From positions 25,025 to 89,024 of the forward strand of contig CAIQWD010000041.1 in assembly GCA_903875445.1 (NCBI GenBank): a stretch of DNA of 64,000 nt, in the 5' to 3' direction. Positions 35,119 to 42,993 of this stretch are shown piece after piece (position 1 is the first letter of the stretch; each line of letters starts with the position of its first letter). The notes below the pieces were generated by a model. It ran no database searches and had not been told where the DNA came from. It saw only the letters and a program-made list of their open reading frames with translations. The stretch comes from an uncultured delta proteobacterium. GTDB taxonomy: Bacteria; Desulfobacterota; Desulfobulbia; Desulfobulbales; Desulfocapsaceae. A program made the position numbers and the translations under genes.

Positions 35119-36687
35119 GTGAAAATCAAAACGACTAGTTCCGTCGGTTGTCTCAATTCGCCTGACGTTGCTGCGGGCGAAATGATAGAGAGAAGAAAAG
35201 TTTCTTTAAAAAGAGAACCCGGGAAGAGGAGTATGACAAAAAACGGACGAAAAAAAATCACCTCGAACGGGGCCGCCTATATCGAAGAAAAGAAAGCAGA
35301 GGCGAGATGTGATCCCGGAGATATAACGGAAAAGGCCCATGAAATCATTCTCGAATCGATTTCCGAAGGAGTTTTCACAGTCGATCATAACTGGCGGATA
35401 ATGACCTTCAACCGGGCCGCCGAAGAGATCACTGGTACGCCGCGACATGATGCCATAGGTCGCTACTGCTGGGAGGTCTTCCGCTCCAATATGTGTGAAG
35501 GGGCCTGCGCCTTAAAGCGCACGATGAAAGAGGGCAAATCTTTTGTTTCCAGCGCCACCTATATCATCAACAGCCGGCAGCAGCGGGTGCCGATTACCGT
35601 TTCGACGTCGCCGCTGAAAGATGAACAGGGTGAGATCCTCGGCGGGGTCGAGACCTTTCGCGACCACAGTCTGGTGGAGGAACTGCGCCGTGAATTAAGC
35701 GGCAGTTTCAGTGTTGGCGACATGGTCAGTCGCAGCAAGGCGATGAAGCAGATCTTCGCCATCCTGCCCCAGGTGGCGGAAAGCGACAGCACCGTGCTGA
35801 TAGAAGGCGACACCGGCACAGGTAAAGAACTCATGGCCAAAGCCCTGCACAACCTGTCCTCGCGCAACGAGGAACCCTTCGTCGCCATCAATTGCGGTGC
35901 ACTACCCGATACCCTCCTTGAGTCGGAGCTGTTCGGTTATAAGGCCGGAGCCTTTACCAATGCCAATAAGGATAAGCCGGGGCTCTTCCAGGTCGCGGGC
36001 AAAGGTACGCTTCTCCTTGATGAAATCGGCGATACCAGTGCCGCTTTCCAGGTCCGCTTGCTGCGGGTTCTGGAAGAGCGGGAGTTCCAACCCCTCGGCG
36101 GGGTGGAAAAAATCAATACCGATATCCGGATCATCGCCGCAACCAACCGCGATCTGGGAGCGATGGTGGAGAAAGGCGAGTTTCGCCGCGACCTTTTCTA
36201 CCGTATCAATGTCATCCGCCTGCATCTCCCGCCGCTCAGGGAACGGTTGGAGGACATCCCTCTCCTGATTGAGCGTTTTATCAAGAAAATGAACCATATT
36301 CGCGGGCGGGCGGTATCCCAGGTGGGCAAAGAGGCCATGGCGCTTCTTCTCGGCCATGACTACCCCGGCAATATCCGTGAACTGGAGAATATCATTGAAC
36401 ACGCCTTTGTCCTCTGCCATGAAGGGGAGATCGGGGTCGGTCACCTTCCTGCCTATCTGCTGCAACGAAATAAAGCCCTGCTTATTGAACGATCCTCCAT
36501 GGCAAACAATGTGCGGGCCACCGAAGAAGAGATGGTGGTTGAGGCACTCAAGCGGCATGGGTATAACCGACTGGCAGCGGCCAAAGACCTCGGCATTCAT
36601 AAAAGCACACTTTTCCGCAAGTTAAAGAAATTTCAGATCATCCTCCCCGAGATAGATGGCCGCAACGGCCGTAAAGAGCCTTTCTGA
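35119..36687 (+). CDS. Sigma-54-dependent activator of the ORP operon (PAS-AAA-Fis)
   Basis: This 522-residue protein has a polar N-terminus, a PAS domain near 70-185 (ESISEGVFTVDHNWRIMTFN), an AAA+ domain (Walker A EGDTGTGKELMAKALHN, Walker B GTLLLDEIGD) and a C-terminal Fis-type HTH (RLAAAKDLGIHKSTLFRKLK). The sigma-54 contact loop reads GAFTNA instead of the canonical GAFTGA. There is no receiver domain, so the PAS domain is the likely input, perhaps sensing redox state. The position in front of the ORP-type genes matches DVU2106 of Desulfovibrio vulgaris, the cognate activator of the orp operons. The GTG at 35119 gives the longest product; ATGs at 35182 and 35233 are alternatives, the last close behind AGAGGAG. 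Confidence 0.88.
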   Translation: MKIKTTSSVGCLNSPDVAAGEMIERRKVSLKREPGKRSMTKNGRKKITSNGAAYIEEKKAEARCDPGDITEKAHEIILESISEGVFTVDHNWRIMTFNRAAEEITGTPRHDAIGRYCWEVFRSNMCEGACALKRTMKEGKSFVSSATYIINSRQQRVPITVSTSPLKDEQGEILGGVETFRDHSLVEELRRELSGSFSVGDMVSRSKAMKQIFAILPQVAESDSTVLIEGDTGTGKELMAKALHNLSSRNEEPFVAINCGALPDTLLESELFGYKAGAFTNANKDKPGLFQVAGKGTLLLDEIGDTSAAFQVRLLRVLEEREFQPLGGVEKINTDIRIIAATNRDLGAMVEKGEFRRDLFYRINVIRLHLPPLRERLEDIPLLIERFIKKMNHIRGRAVSQVGKEAMALLLGHDYPGNIRELENIIEHAFVLCHEGEIGVGHLPAYLLQRNKALLIERSSMANNVRATEEEMVVEALKRHGYNRLAAAKDLGIHKSTLFRKLKKFQIILPEIDGRNGRKEPF

Positions 36688-36741
36688 GAGTCGCGCAATT
36701 GCGACTCTATATGGTCGCGATGAGTCGCAATTACGCGACTC
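36687..36741. promoter_or_regulatory. Twin inverted-repeat sites (candidate enhancer; could also form a terminator)
   Basis: Two copies of GAGTCGC-N6-GCGACTC lie at 36688-36707 and 36722-36741, centres 34 bases apart, starting at the stop codon of the sigma-54 activator and about 85-140 bases upstream of the sigma-54 promoter. Tandem sites like this are typical for activator binding. The two sites are also near-perfect inverted copies of each other, so RNA could fold into a 20-bp hairpin followed by TTTCTGTTC, which might terminate the activator transcript. Confidence 0.75.
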
Positions 36742-36826
36742 TTTCTGTTCAAATGTTTTCTTCTTCCTTTCCTGATTTTCATTTAACTTATTTTAATTAT
36801 TAATAATATATAAATTGCACTGGAAT

Positions 36827-36841
36827 TGGTCCAGGCTTTGC
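36827..36841 (+). promoter_or_regulatory. Sigma-54 promoter of the ORP operon
   Basis: TGGTCCAGGCTTTGC has the invariant GG and GC with ten bases between them and TTTGC at -12. Transcription would begin near 36853, 25 bases before the first ORP-operon start codon. The activator gene and its twin candidate binding sites lie directly upstream. Confidence 0.75.
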
Positions 36842-36877
36842 TATCTCTTTGGGAACGTGAACCAAGGAGTAACGGCT

Positions 36878-37240
36878 ATGAACGTCGCCATAACCGTATG
36901 GGGCCAGAGAATCTCACCCGTCTTCGATGCTGCCCAGACCCTGTTGGTTGTAAAGGTCCTGGGAAATGAGATCGTTGACAGGAAGGTTGCAGTTTTCCAA
37001 GCCGGCAGGTTTGAACGCTTTGTTCAATTGCTGGACGAAATGGGGATCCGGGTTTTGATCTGCGGTGCCCTTTGTGCTGGTCCGGCGGAGATCTTGGAAT
37101 CGCACGGTATAAGTATCATTTCCTTTATGGCCGGTGAAGCCGAACAGGTTTTACAACTGTATATTCAGGGTAAGGAACTGAATCAATTTGTCATGCCCGG
37201 TTGCCAGTGGAGAAGATGCTGCCGGATGGTTGGACGGTGA
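36878..37240 (+). CDS. NifX/NafY-type dinitrogenase iron-molybdenum cofactor family protein (ORP operon, first gene)
   Basis: This 120-residue protein of the PF02579 fold starts MNVAITVWGQRISPVFDAAQ and has the RVLICGALCAGPAEILES core. The family binds metal-sulfur clusters; in sulfate reducers members form the orange protein complex. The C-terminus is unusually Cys/Arg-rich (CQWRRCCRMVGR). The start at 36878 follows AAGGAGT; an upstream ATG at 36815 would lie in front of the sigma-54 promoter and is rejected. Confidence 0.85.
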   Translation: MNVAITVWGQRISPVFDAAQTLLVVKVLGNEIVDRKVAVFQAGRFERFVQLLDEMGIRVLICGALCAGPAEILESHGISIISFMAGEAEQVLQLYIQGKELNQFVMPGCQWRRCCRMVGR

Positions 37241-37335
37241 AGGCAAGAGGAAGGTGGCGAATCATTAGGGTTATTAGATACTCATCTATAAACCGGCATA
37301 TATCATAACAATCGGGTTAGGCTCGGGAGAATTGC

Positions 37336-37716
37336 ATGACAAGGGTACTCATAGTCAGCAAAAATATGAATGTTTTTAGTGAGTTCGCCGAATTCATAAA
37401 TAAAGACAGAGGCATTGAGGTGCTTTGGGCGGGTAGCGGACAGAAAGCCTTGGATCTCGTCGGAACGGGAAGCATCAGCGCGGTGGTCGTAGATGAGATT
37501 TTGGTTGATAGAACAGCGTTGTCGTTTGTCCGGCAACTGACAAAACATCAGCCTCTCATCAATTGTGCCATGGTCAGTTCCTTGCCGCCGGACGATTTCC
37601 ATGAGGCCACAGAAGGTCTAGGCATTTTTATACAATTGCCGGTTAGCCCCGGCGTGAAGGAAGCTGAACTCATGCTAAAGATGCTGGAAACAATCGAAGT
37701 TCTTATGACATTATAA
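37336..37716 (+). CDS. Degenerate receiver-like protein of the ORP operon
   Basis: This 126-residue protein has the length and alternating strand/helix pattern of a response-regulator receiver (RVLIVSKNMNVFSEFAEFI, then AVVVDEILVD). The aspartate at the phosphoacceptor position (D53) remains, but the acidic pair is replaced by S8/K9 and the conserved KP is VSPG. It is therefore probably not a normal phosphoreceiver and may be a protein-binding module. GGGAG lies upstream of the ATG. The distance to the MRP-like gene is 18 bases. Confidence 0.65.
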   Translation: MTRVLIVSKNMNVFSEFAEFINKDRGIEVLWAGSGQKALDLVGTGSISAVVVDEILVDRTALSFVRQLTKHQPLINCAMVSSLPPDDFHEATEGLGIFIQLPVSPGVKEAELMLKMLETIEVLMTL

Positions 37717-37734
37717 ATGCGTGGATAACCAGCT

Positions 37735-38589
37735 ATGATCATCAGTATTGCAAGCGGCAAGGGTGGCACCGGTAAAACAACTGTTGCAACCAATCTGGCC
37801 CTTTCTTTAGGCGAGGGCGCCAGGCTGTTGGATTGCGATGTCGAGGAACCCAACTGTCATCTCTTTCTCCATCCGCAGATTACTGCAAGTGAGATCGTCA
37901 CCTCTTTTATTCCGGTGATCCGCGAGGAGTCGTGCACGGGTTGCAAAAAGTGCGCGGAGATCTGCCGCTTTCGCGCCCTGACGGTGGTACGCGGCAAAGT
38001 ACTGGTTTTTCCGGAACTGTGCCACGGTTGTGGAGGTTGCCTGGAGGTCTGCCCGGAGAATGCGGTGGTTGAAGGAAGCAGGGAAATTGGTGTTATGGAA
38101 TCGGGCTGGTGCGGTCCTCTGGGGTTTGTCCAGGGTCGTCTTCGAGTCGGAGAGGCGATGTCGCCGCCTCTGATCAGGAAGGTTCAGGCCAACAGGAACC
38201 GGGCAATAAAGATTATTATCGATGCCCCTCCGGGGACATCCTGTCCGGTTGTTGCTGCCATGAAGGGGAGTCATTTCGTCCTGCTTGTGACCGAGCCCAC
38301 CCCTTTCGGCCTGCATGATCTGGGGCTTGCGGTCGAGGCGGTGCGGGTGCTCGGCATCCCCTGTGGTCTCGTTATCAACCGGTCGGATATGGGCGATGAC
38401 GGAGTTCGGCAATATGCCCTTCGTGAAAAAATTCCAGTGCTCCTTGAGATACCCTTTGAGCGAAAGATCGCCGAGGCTTATTCCCGAGGCATACCGATTG
38501 TTGAGATCATGCCGGAATGGGCACAGAGGTTTCGCGATCTCTATGACCGCATTGTGGTACTTGCAGGTAATTGGGGAGCGTCGCAATGA
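37735..38589 (+). CDS. MRP/NUBP-like P-loop ATPase with inserted ferredoxin, ORP complex
   Basis: This 284-residue protein has the deviant Walker A SGKGGTGKTTVATNLA at the N-terminus, then an inserted two-cluster ferredoxin (CTGCKKCAEICRF near residue 65, CHGCGGCLEVCPE near 97), then the IIIDAPPGTSCPV switch and LVINRSD nucleotide region. This is the domain order of the paired ATPases of the orange protein complex (DVU2103/DVU2104 in D. vulgaris), thought to handle the metal-sulfur cluster and linked to cell-division positioning. It is translationally coupled to the next gene by an ATGA overlap. Confidence 0.9.
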   Translation: MIISIASGKGGTGKTTVATNLALSLGEGARLLDCDVEEPNCHLFLHPQITASEIVTSFIPVIREESCTGCKKCAEICRFRALTVVRGKVLVFPELCHGCGGCLEVCPENAVVEGSREIGVMESGWCGPLGFVQGRLRVGEAMSPPLIRKVQANRNRAIKIIIDAPPGTSCPVVAAMKGSHFVLLVTEPTPFGLHDLGLAVEAVRVLGIPCGLVINRSDMGDDGVRQYALREKIPVLLEIPFERKIAEAYSRGIPIVEIMPEWAQRFRDLYDRIVVLAGNWGASQ

Positions 38590-39494
38590 TACGAGAGTTG
38601 GTTGTTGTCAGCGGCAAGGGTGGAACCGGAAAGACCAGTATCACTGCCGCTTTTGCCGGGTTGGCCGGGAACTGCGTGCTGGGGGACGCGGATGTCGATG
38701 CAGCCGATCTCCATCTTCTCATGTCCCCGGATGTGCAAAAGCGCACAGATTTTATGGGAGGCTGCAAAGCTACAATCAGAGCCGAAGATTGCACAGCCTG
38801 TGGCAGGTGCCGGGGGTTATGCCGCTTTGCGGCCATCACAGAGGATTTTGTCGTCGATGCGATCAGCTGCGAAGGCTGCGGGGTCTGTGTCGACCTTTGT
38901 CCGGAAAAGGCCATCGATTTTCCCGTGCAGAAATGCGGCGAATGGTTTATCTCCGGAACCCGTTTCGGGCCGATGGTTCATGCCCGCCTGGGGATCGCTC
39001 AAGAGAATTCCGGCAAGCTGGTCAGTCTGGTGCGTCGGGAAGCGCGAAATCTTGCAGAAGAAAAGGGAGTGAGCCTGATTCTCACCGATGGCCCGCCCGG
39101 CATCGGCTGCCCGGTGATTGCTGCTATTGGCGGGGCGACAGCGCTTGCGATCATCGTTGAGCCGACTGTCTCCGGCTTGCACGATATGCAGCGTGTAGCC
39201 GATCTTGCCGCCCACTTCAGGGTGCCCGGCCTGGTTTGTATCAACAAGTCCGATCTCAATAGCGAGATGACCGAAAGAATAGAGGAATATGCAGTCAAAC
39301 GCAAGATGCGGTTGGTCGGCCAAATCCCCTTTGATCCGGTTTTTACCAAGGCGATGATTGCCGGCAGCACTGTCTTGGAATATGCCCCGAGGTCACTTGC
39401 GGCAATGGCTATTATAAAAGTATGGCGGGAAATACTCCGATCCCCGGTTATGAATGAGCTCGGGATCAAAGATTTTACAACAATAATTCAATAG
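38586..39494 (+). CDS. Second MRP/NUBP-like ATPase with inserted ferredoxin, ORP complex
   Basis: This 302-residue paralogue of the preceding ATPase has Walker A SGKGGTGKTSITAAFA, an inserted ferredoxin (CTACGRCRGLCRF, CEGCGVCVDLCPE), LILTDGPPGIGCPV and LVCINKSDL. The ATG at 38586 overlaps the previous stop (ATGA); a longer start at 38571 is less likely. The two ATPases probably form a heterodimer, as MinD/MRP-family proteins dimerise around ATP and bridging ligands. Confidence 0.9.
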   Translation: MIRELVVVSGKGGTGKTSITAAFAGLAGNCVLGDADVDAADLHLLMSPDVQKRTDFMGGCKATIRAEDCTACGRCRGLCRFAAITEDFVVDAISCEGCGVCVDLCPEKAIDFPVQKCGEWFISGTRFGPMVHARLGIAQENSGKLVSLVRREARNLAEEKGVSLILTDGPPGIGCPVIAAIGGATALAIIVEPTVSGLHDMQRVADLAAHFRVPGLVCINKSDLNSEMTERIEEYAVKRKMRLVGQIPFDPVFTKAMIAGSTVLEYAPRSLAAMAIIKVWREILRSPVMNELGIKDFTTIIQ

Positions 39495-39512
39495 CAAAAA
39501 GTGAGGAAAAAG

Positions 39513-39896
39513 ATGGCAAAAGTTCGTTTAGCAATTCCTTCCGAAGGACAAGGTGGTCTCGACGGCCTGCGCGCCGGGCATTTTGGGCATTGCGATGTTT
39601 TCACCCTGGTGGATTTCGAGGATGGGGAGATCAAAGAGGTTTCGGTTATCGCCAATAAGGAGCATGTCCAGGGCGGGTGCATGGTGCCGGTCCAGCTGCT
39701 CGCTGCCCATAAGGTGCAGCGCCTGGTGGTCGGCGGCATCGGCATGCGGCCGCTCATGGGCTTTAAACAGGTGGGGATAGATGTCTATTACGACGGCGAA
39801 CGCCAGGAGATTCGCCCGGTGGTTCTCGATATGATCGAAGGTCGCCTGCCGATGATCGGTGACGACCAGGTCTGTGGCGGTGCCAGTCACGCTTGA
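39513..39896 (+). CDS. NifX/ORP-type metal-sulfur cluster-binding protein
   Basis: This 127-residue PF02579-family protein starts MAKVRLAIPSEGQGGLDGL, with GHFGHCDVFTLVDFEDG and VQRLVVGGIGMRPLMGFKQV. A histidine and cysteine follow the glycine-rich loop (FGHCD) and another pair lies at the C-terminus (VCGGASHA), which may reach the cluster. The start at 39513 is set by GAGGA seven bases upstream. It is one of three members of this family in the operon. Confidence 0.88.
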   Translation: MAKVRLAIPSEGQGGLDGLRAGHFGHCDVFTLVDFEDGEIKEVSVIANKEHVQGGCMVPVQLLAAHKVQRLVVGGIGMRPLMGFKQVGIDVYYDGERQEIRPVVLDMIEGRLPMIGDDQVCGGASHA

Positions 39897-39983
39897 TGGC
39901 CTTGATACGGGTGTGCATGAAGGAATTATTCCACCAGAGTAGCCACCAAAATCCCTTTCGATTGCGGTAAAGAAGGAGCTGTT

Positions 39984-40343
39984 ATGAAAATTGCAATTAC
40001 TGCCAAGGGTACAACCCTCACCGATGAGATTGATCCTAGGTTCGGACGGGCGCCTTATATTTTAATAGTCGATACCGAGACCATGGAATATGAGGCCCTC
40101 GACAACAGTGTCAACGTCAACGCTTTTAAAGGGGCGGGCATCCAGGCGGCGACCACCGTAGCAGACAAGGGGGCACAGGTGCTTTTGACCGGATATTGTG
40201 GGCCAAATGCTTTCAAGACCCTGGAAGCTGCCGGGATGAAGGTCGTGAACGATATTAAAGGTACGGTAAAAGAGACCCTTGAAACCTTCATCGCGGGCAA
40301 GACCGTCTATAGTTCCGGCCCAAATGCCGAAGGGCAGTGGTAA
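39984..40343 (+). CDS. Orange protein-like (ORP) cluster-binding protein
   Basis: This 119-residue PF02579-family protein has the start MKIAITAKGTTLTDEIDPRFGRA, close to what is known of orange proteins, which bind a Mo-Cu-Mo sulfide cluster in Desulfovibrio. The core AGIQAATTVADKGAQVLLTG and the C-terminal GPNAEGQW are typical. AAGGAGCTGTT precedes the ATG. An 87-base gap separates it from the previous member. Which metals it binds cannot be read from sequence. Confidence 0.85.
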   Translation: MKIAITAKGTTLTDEIDPRFGRAPYILIVDTETMEYEALDNSVNVNAFKGAGIQAATTVADKGAQVLLTGYCGPNAFKTLEAAGMKVVNDIKGTVKETLETFIAGKTVYSSGPNAEGQW

Positions 40344-40364
40344 GGGTTTACAATGAGAAACAAC

Positions 40365-40382
40365 TGAAGCGTAGTCGCTTCA
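40365..40382 (+). terminator. Short hairpin before the DsrE-like gene
   Basis: TGAAGCG / CGCTTCA with a 4-base loop, 22 bases after the orp-like stop. There is no T-run, so it is more likely an mRNA stability element than a complete terminator. Confidence 0.35.
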
Positions 40383-40416
40383 ACATCACACAATTCTAAT
40401 AAATAAGGGGTAAGCA

Positions 40417-40776
40417 ATGACAAATAACGTTGTTATTACTGTCGCATGCGGCACTGACGATCCTAATCGCGCCACAAGGGCTATTCATCTGGCAACGATT
40501 GCGCATAAAGAGGGGAAAAACGTTACATTGTTTCTGCTGGATGAAGGTGTTTACCTGGCAAAGAAAGGGCTTATAGACAATCTTCGGGCGGCAACCGGGG
40601 ATGTGGCAGATGATCTCATGACCTATCTGCAGGCTAACGGAGTACCTGTCCTTGCATGCACTCCGTGCGCAAAGGCCCGCGGGATTAGTGAGAGTGATCT
40701 CATTGACGGCGCCAGGATGGGTACTGCTGTGGAATTGATACATCTTGCCTGCGACGCGACGGTTATTAGTCTGTAA
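40417..40776 (+). CDS. DsrE/DsrF-family small sulfur-carrier-like protein
   Basis: This 119-residue protein has the DsrE fold pattern: VVITVACGTDDPNRATRAIH, a helix, KNVTLFLLDEGVYLAKKGL, and a cysteine-containing loop VLACTPCAKARGI. DsrE-like proteins act in sulfur relay or as peroxiredoxin-like small proteins; the CTPC pair could carry persulfide. As the last gene of the ORP-type operon it could supply or remove sulfide for the metal-sulfur cluster, which is inference. It ends five bases before the convergent cyclic-nucleotide-binding gene. Confidence 0.82.
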   Translation: MTNNVVITVACGTDDPNRATRAIHLATIAHKEGKNVTLFLLDEGVYLAKKGLIDNLRAATGDVADDLMTYLQANGVPVLACTPCAKARGISESDLIDGARMGTAVELIHLACDATVISL

Positions 40777-40781
40777 CCTTT

Positions 40782-41870
40782 TTATTGCCCCTTATTTTCA
40801 TCGATCCGCTGCAAGCCTTCCATCAGTATCCCCATAAACCCGCCTATGGGGGGCAGCTTGTCAAGCTCTTGGGGAATTCCCTTGGTATAGGCGAAATGAC
40901 CGCTTTTCACCGGCAACAGGGCATACACAGCCTCCTTGTTGCGTAGCGTTAGGAGGCGGGCGTGGATGATTTCTCCTTCTTTGAAAAAGACCATGGCCTT
41001 GCCCTCCTCAAGAGCCAGATCAAGCCGCCCGGTTTTTTGTGAAGAGTTGATGAGTTGCAACAGGTCGACTATGGAGATTTCCGCCAGTTCCCCGGACATG
41101 CCGGAGGTAATATTACCCGATCGCAGGGTCATGGTCTGGGCGCGGACCACCAGGAGTTTAAAGAGGAAAAGCTGGAGGACTGGGTATTTTTTTAGGACAT
41201 GTTTAAAGTTTTTGACACTCAGCTTGGCCACCTGGGTCTCGGCTAAGGTATAGATGGAACTGGTCACCGGTTCGCCGGAGAGAAGGCTCATTTCGCCAAA
41301 GATCTTCCCTTCTCCCATTTCTGCAATTCTTGTACCGTCGTCGGCCATCACCGCCACCTGACCGCTTAAAACGATATACATGTTGCTGCCGGGATCGCCC
41401 TTTTTAAGCACCACTTTATCGATGGGAATGGTCGTCAATTCAAGGAGCAGGGTCAGGTCGCTGAGGGCGTCATCCTCCAAGGATTCGAAGATATCCAGGT
41501 TGCGCAATTTGTTAAAAAACTTTTCCAGGTGCTGTCGGTGCCGTCGTTCTTCCGCCTCATTCAACAATTTCATCTGCAGGGTGGCAAAGTCTCTTTCCTT
41601 CTTCAGTTCAAAATGGATCAAGCCATCGCAGCCACCACAGTCGAATCTCGACTTTTGTCCGCCTATTTTCACAAACCCGGTATAACTCCCCATGGACGTC
41701 ATAACACCCGCGATCGCCTGTGCCAAATAAAGACAGTCGGGTTTTAAGGCCGGAACGGTAAGGCTGAAATTTTCGATCTTGAATTCGTCGCCGGCATTAT
41801 ATATGGGACAGGAGTGTTCCTCGGTGACAATGAAAATCGCATCACGAAATTTATTGACCGGCTTTTTCAC
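40782..41870 (-). CDS. TIGR04076-like / cyclic-nucleotide-binding / DUF4388 protein
   Basis: This 362-residue protein has three parts: an N-terminal small cysteine domain (EEHSCPIYNAGDEFKIENF, RFDCGGCDG) resembling TIGR04076, a cNMP-binding domain near 135-245 (VVLKKGDPGSNMYIVLSGQV, GEGKIFGEMSLLSGEPVTSS) and a C-terminal DUF4388/PATAN domain (LAEISIVDLLQLINSSQKTG). There is no DNA-binding domain, so it likely acts through protein contact. A GTG at 41870, five bases after a perfect AAGGAGGT, is the best start; the ATG at 41909 has no such site. It is convergent with the ORP operon, and the ORP genes may not be related to it. Confidence 0.82.
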   Translation of the reverse strand: MKKPVNKFRDAIFIVTEEHSCPIYNAGDEFKIENFSLTVPALKPDCLYLAQAIAGVMTSMGSYTGFVKIGGQKSRFDCGGCDGLIHFELKKERDFATLQMKLLNEAEERRHRQHLEKFFNKLRNLDIFESLEDDALSDLTLLLELTTIPIDKVVLKKGDPGSNMYIVLSGQVAVMADDGTRIAEMGEGKIFGEMSLLSGEPVTSSIYTLAETQVAKLSVKNFKHVLKKYPVLQLFLFKLLVVRAQTMTLRSGNITSGMSGELAEISIVDLLQLINSSQKTGRLDLALEEGKAMVFFKEGEIIHARLLTLRNKEAVYALLPVKSGHFAYTKGIPQELDKLPPIGGFMGILMEGLQRIDENKGQ

Positions 41871-42078
41871 GATTACCTCCTTATGCTTCTCGACGCACTG
41901 ATAGTGCACTACCTTGGCATAAAATCACACTTGCTTATTTTATATCACAAAAGAGAAGGATTTATCCAGAGTGGAAAAACTTCATTGCTGACAGGCTGGG
42001 CAGGTCAATCTTCCGGGTTGAAAAGATTTCCGGCCTGATGCTGACCATCTTTGGCGTTTATCTAACGTTTCCCTGAAC

Positions 42079-42103
42079 ATGGAGAGGAGAAGGTCCTCTC
42101 CAT
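42079..42103 (-). terminator. Hairpin downstream of the DedA-family gene
   Basis: Perfect 10-bp stem ATGGAGAGGA / TCCTCTCCAT with a 5-base loop, 41 bases after the dedA-like stop on the minus strand. The stem is strong but the T-run is lacking. The rest of 41871-42143 is the leader of the cyclic-nucleotide-binding gene and shows no gene. Confidence 0.5.
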
Positions 42104-42143
42104 TGGCGAGATCTCACGGGTGAGTGTCAACCTAATCAAGGTC

Positions 42144-42812
42144 TTAATCGACCGATGCGTCGGCCTTAATAAGGTGGTTTTTTGATCGATTTTTGAAGTA
42201 TTCGATAACGATGGGAATCAACGAGATGATGACGATAAAAAGAACCACAAGTTCAAAATGTTTTTTAATGAAGGGGATATTGCCGAAAAAGTAGCCGGCA
42301 AGGATACAGCCGAATACCCAGCCTGTCCCTCCAAGTATGCTCCAGGGAAAAAATGTTCGCCATTTCATTTCCGCCATGCCGGCGACAAAGGGGATGTAGG
42401 TACGGAAGAAGGGGATGAAACGGCAGAGGGTCACCGCCTTTGGACCATGTTTTTCATAGAAGGTGTGAGCTTTTCTTAGATTCTTCTGGTTGAAGATCAG
42501 GCCATCCTTGCCGCTGAATGCCTTATGCCCGAACCAGACGCCCATAAGTCGGTTAAAGTTGTCTCCGGCTATGGCGGCCACGGGAAAGAGGGTGAGGACG
42601 ATGTGCAGATCCATGGCCCCGGTTGCGCAGAGGGCGCCGATGGCGAAGAGCATGGAATCGCCGGGCAGGAAGGGGGCAACGACCAGACCTACCTCGGAAA
42701 AAATGATCAAAGCAATGAGACCATAAATCAGCGTCCCGTGCAAGGCGACCTGGGTGGTCAAATGTTTATCGATATGAAGGCTAAAATCAATAACTTGTAG
42801 AATAAAATCCAT
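42144..42812 (-). CDS. DedA/VTT-family membrane protein
   Basis: This 222-residue protein has the DedA layout: an N-terminal re-entrant segment with ALIIFSEVGLVVAPFLPGDS, GDNFNRLMGVWFGHKAF, the conserved CRFIPFFRTYIPFVAGMAEM and several C-terminal helices. DedA proteins are inner-membrane transporters linked to undecaprenyl phosphate or lipid recycling and proton-motive-force maintenance. It reads in the same direction as the BMP-type ABC genes, 181 bases after the last of them. Confidence 0.9.
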   Translation of the reverse strand: MDFILQVIDFSLHIDKHLTTQVALHGTLIYGLIALIIFSEVGLVVAPFLPGDSMLFAIGALCATGAMDLHIVLTLFPVAAIAGDNFNRLMGVWFGHKAFSGKDGLIFNQKNLRKAHTFYEKHGPKAVTLCRFIPFFRTYIPFVAGMAEMKWRTFFPWSILGGTGWVFGCILAGYFFGNIPFIKKHFELVVLFIVIISLIPIVIEYFKNRSKNHLIKADASVD

Positions 42813-42993
42813 GGTCGTTTTTCATAAAAGAGGTGAAAACACATTGTGGTCGACGGGGTGCAGGCACTCCAGTCCGACCTTCAGGAACCCAACTGCGGCA
42901 AAACTAGCCTTTCTCCGTGCTTTGTGCAAGTTTTTATGCTGGTCTTCCGAAAAAGGAGAGTTCGGACAGCGAGCTGCTTGGAACTCCTGCAAC

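Noticed and set aside
36878..40776. Nitrogenase cofactor genes (NifX, NifH-like) indicating nitrogen fixation
   Set aside because: There are no nifHDK, nifB or nifEN genes; the paired ferredoxin-containing MRP ATPases and the sigma-54 activator point to an orange-protein complex instead.
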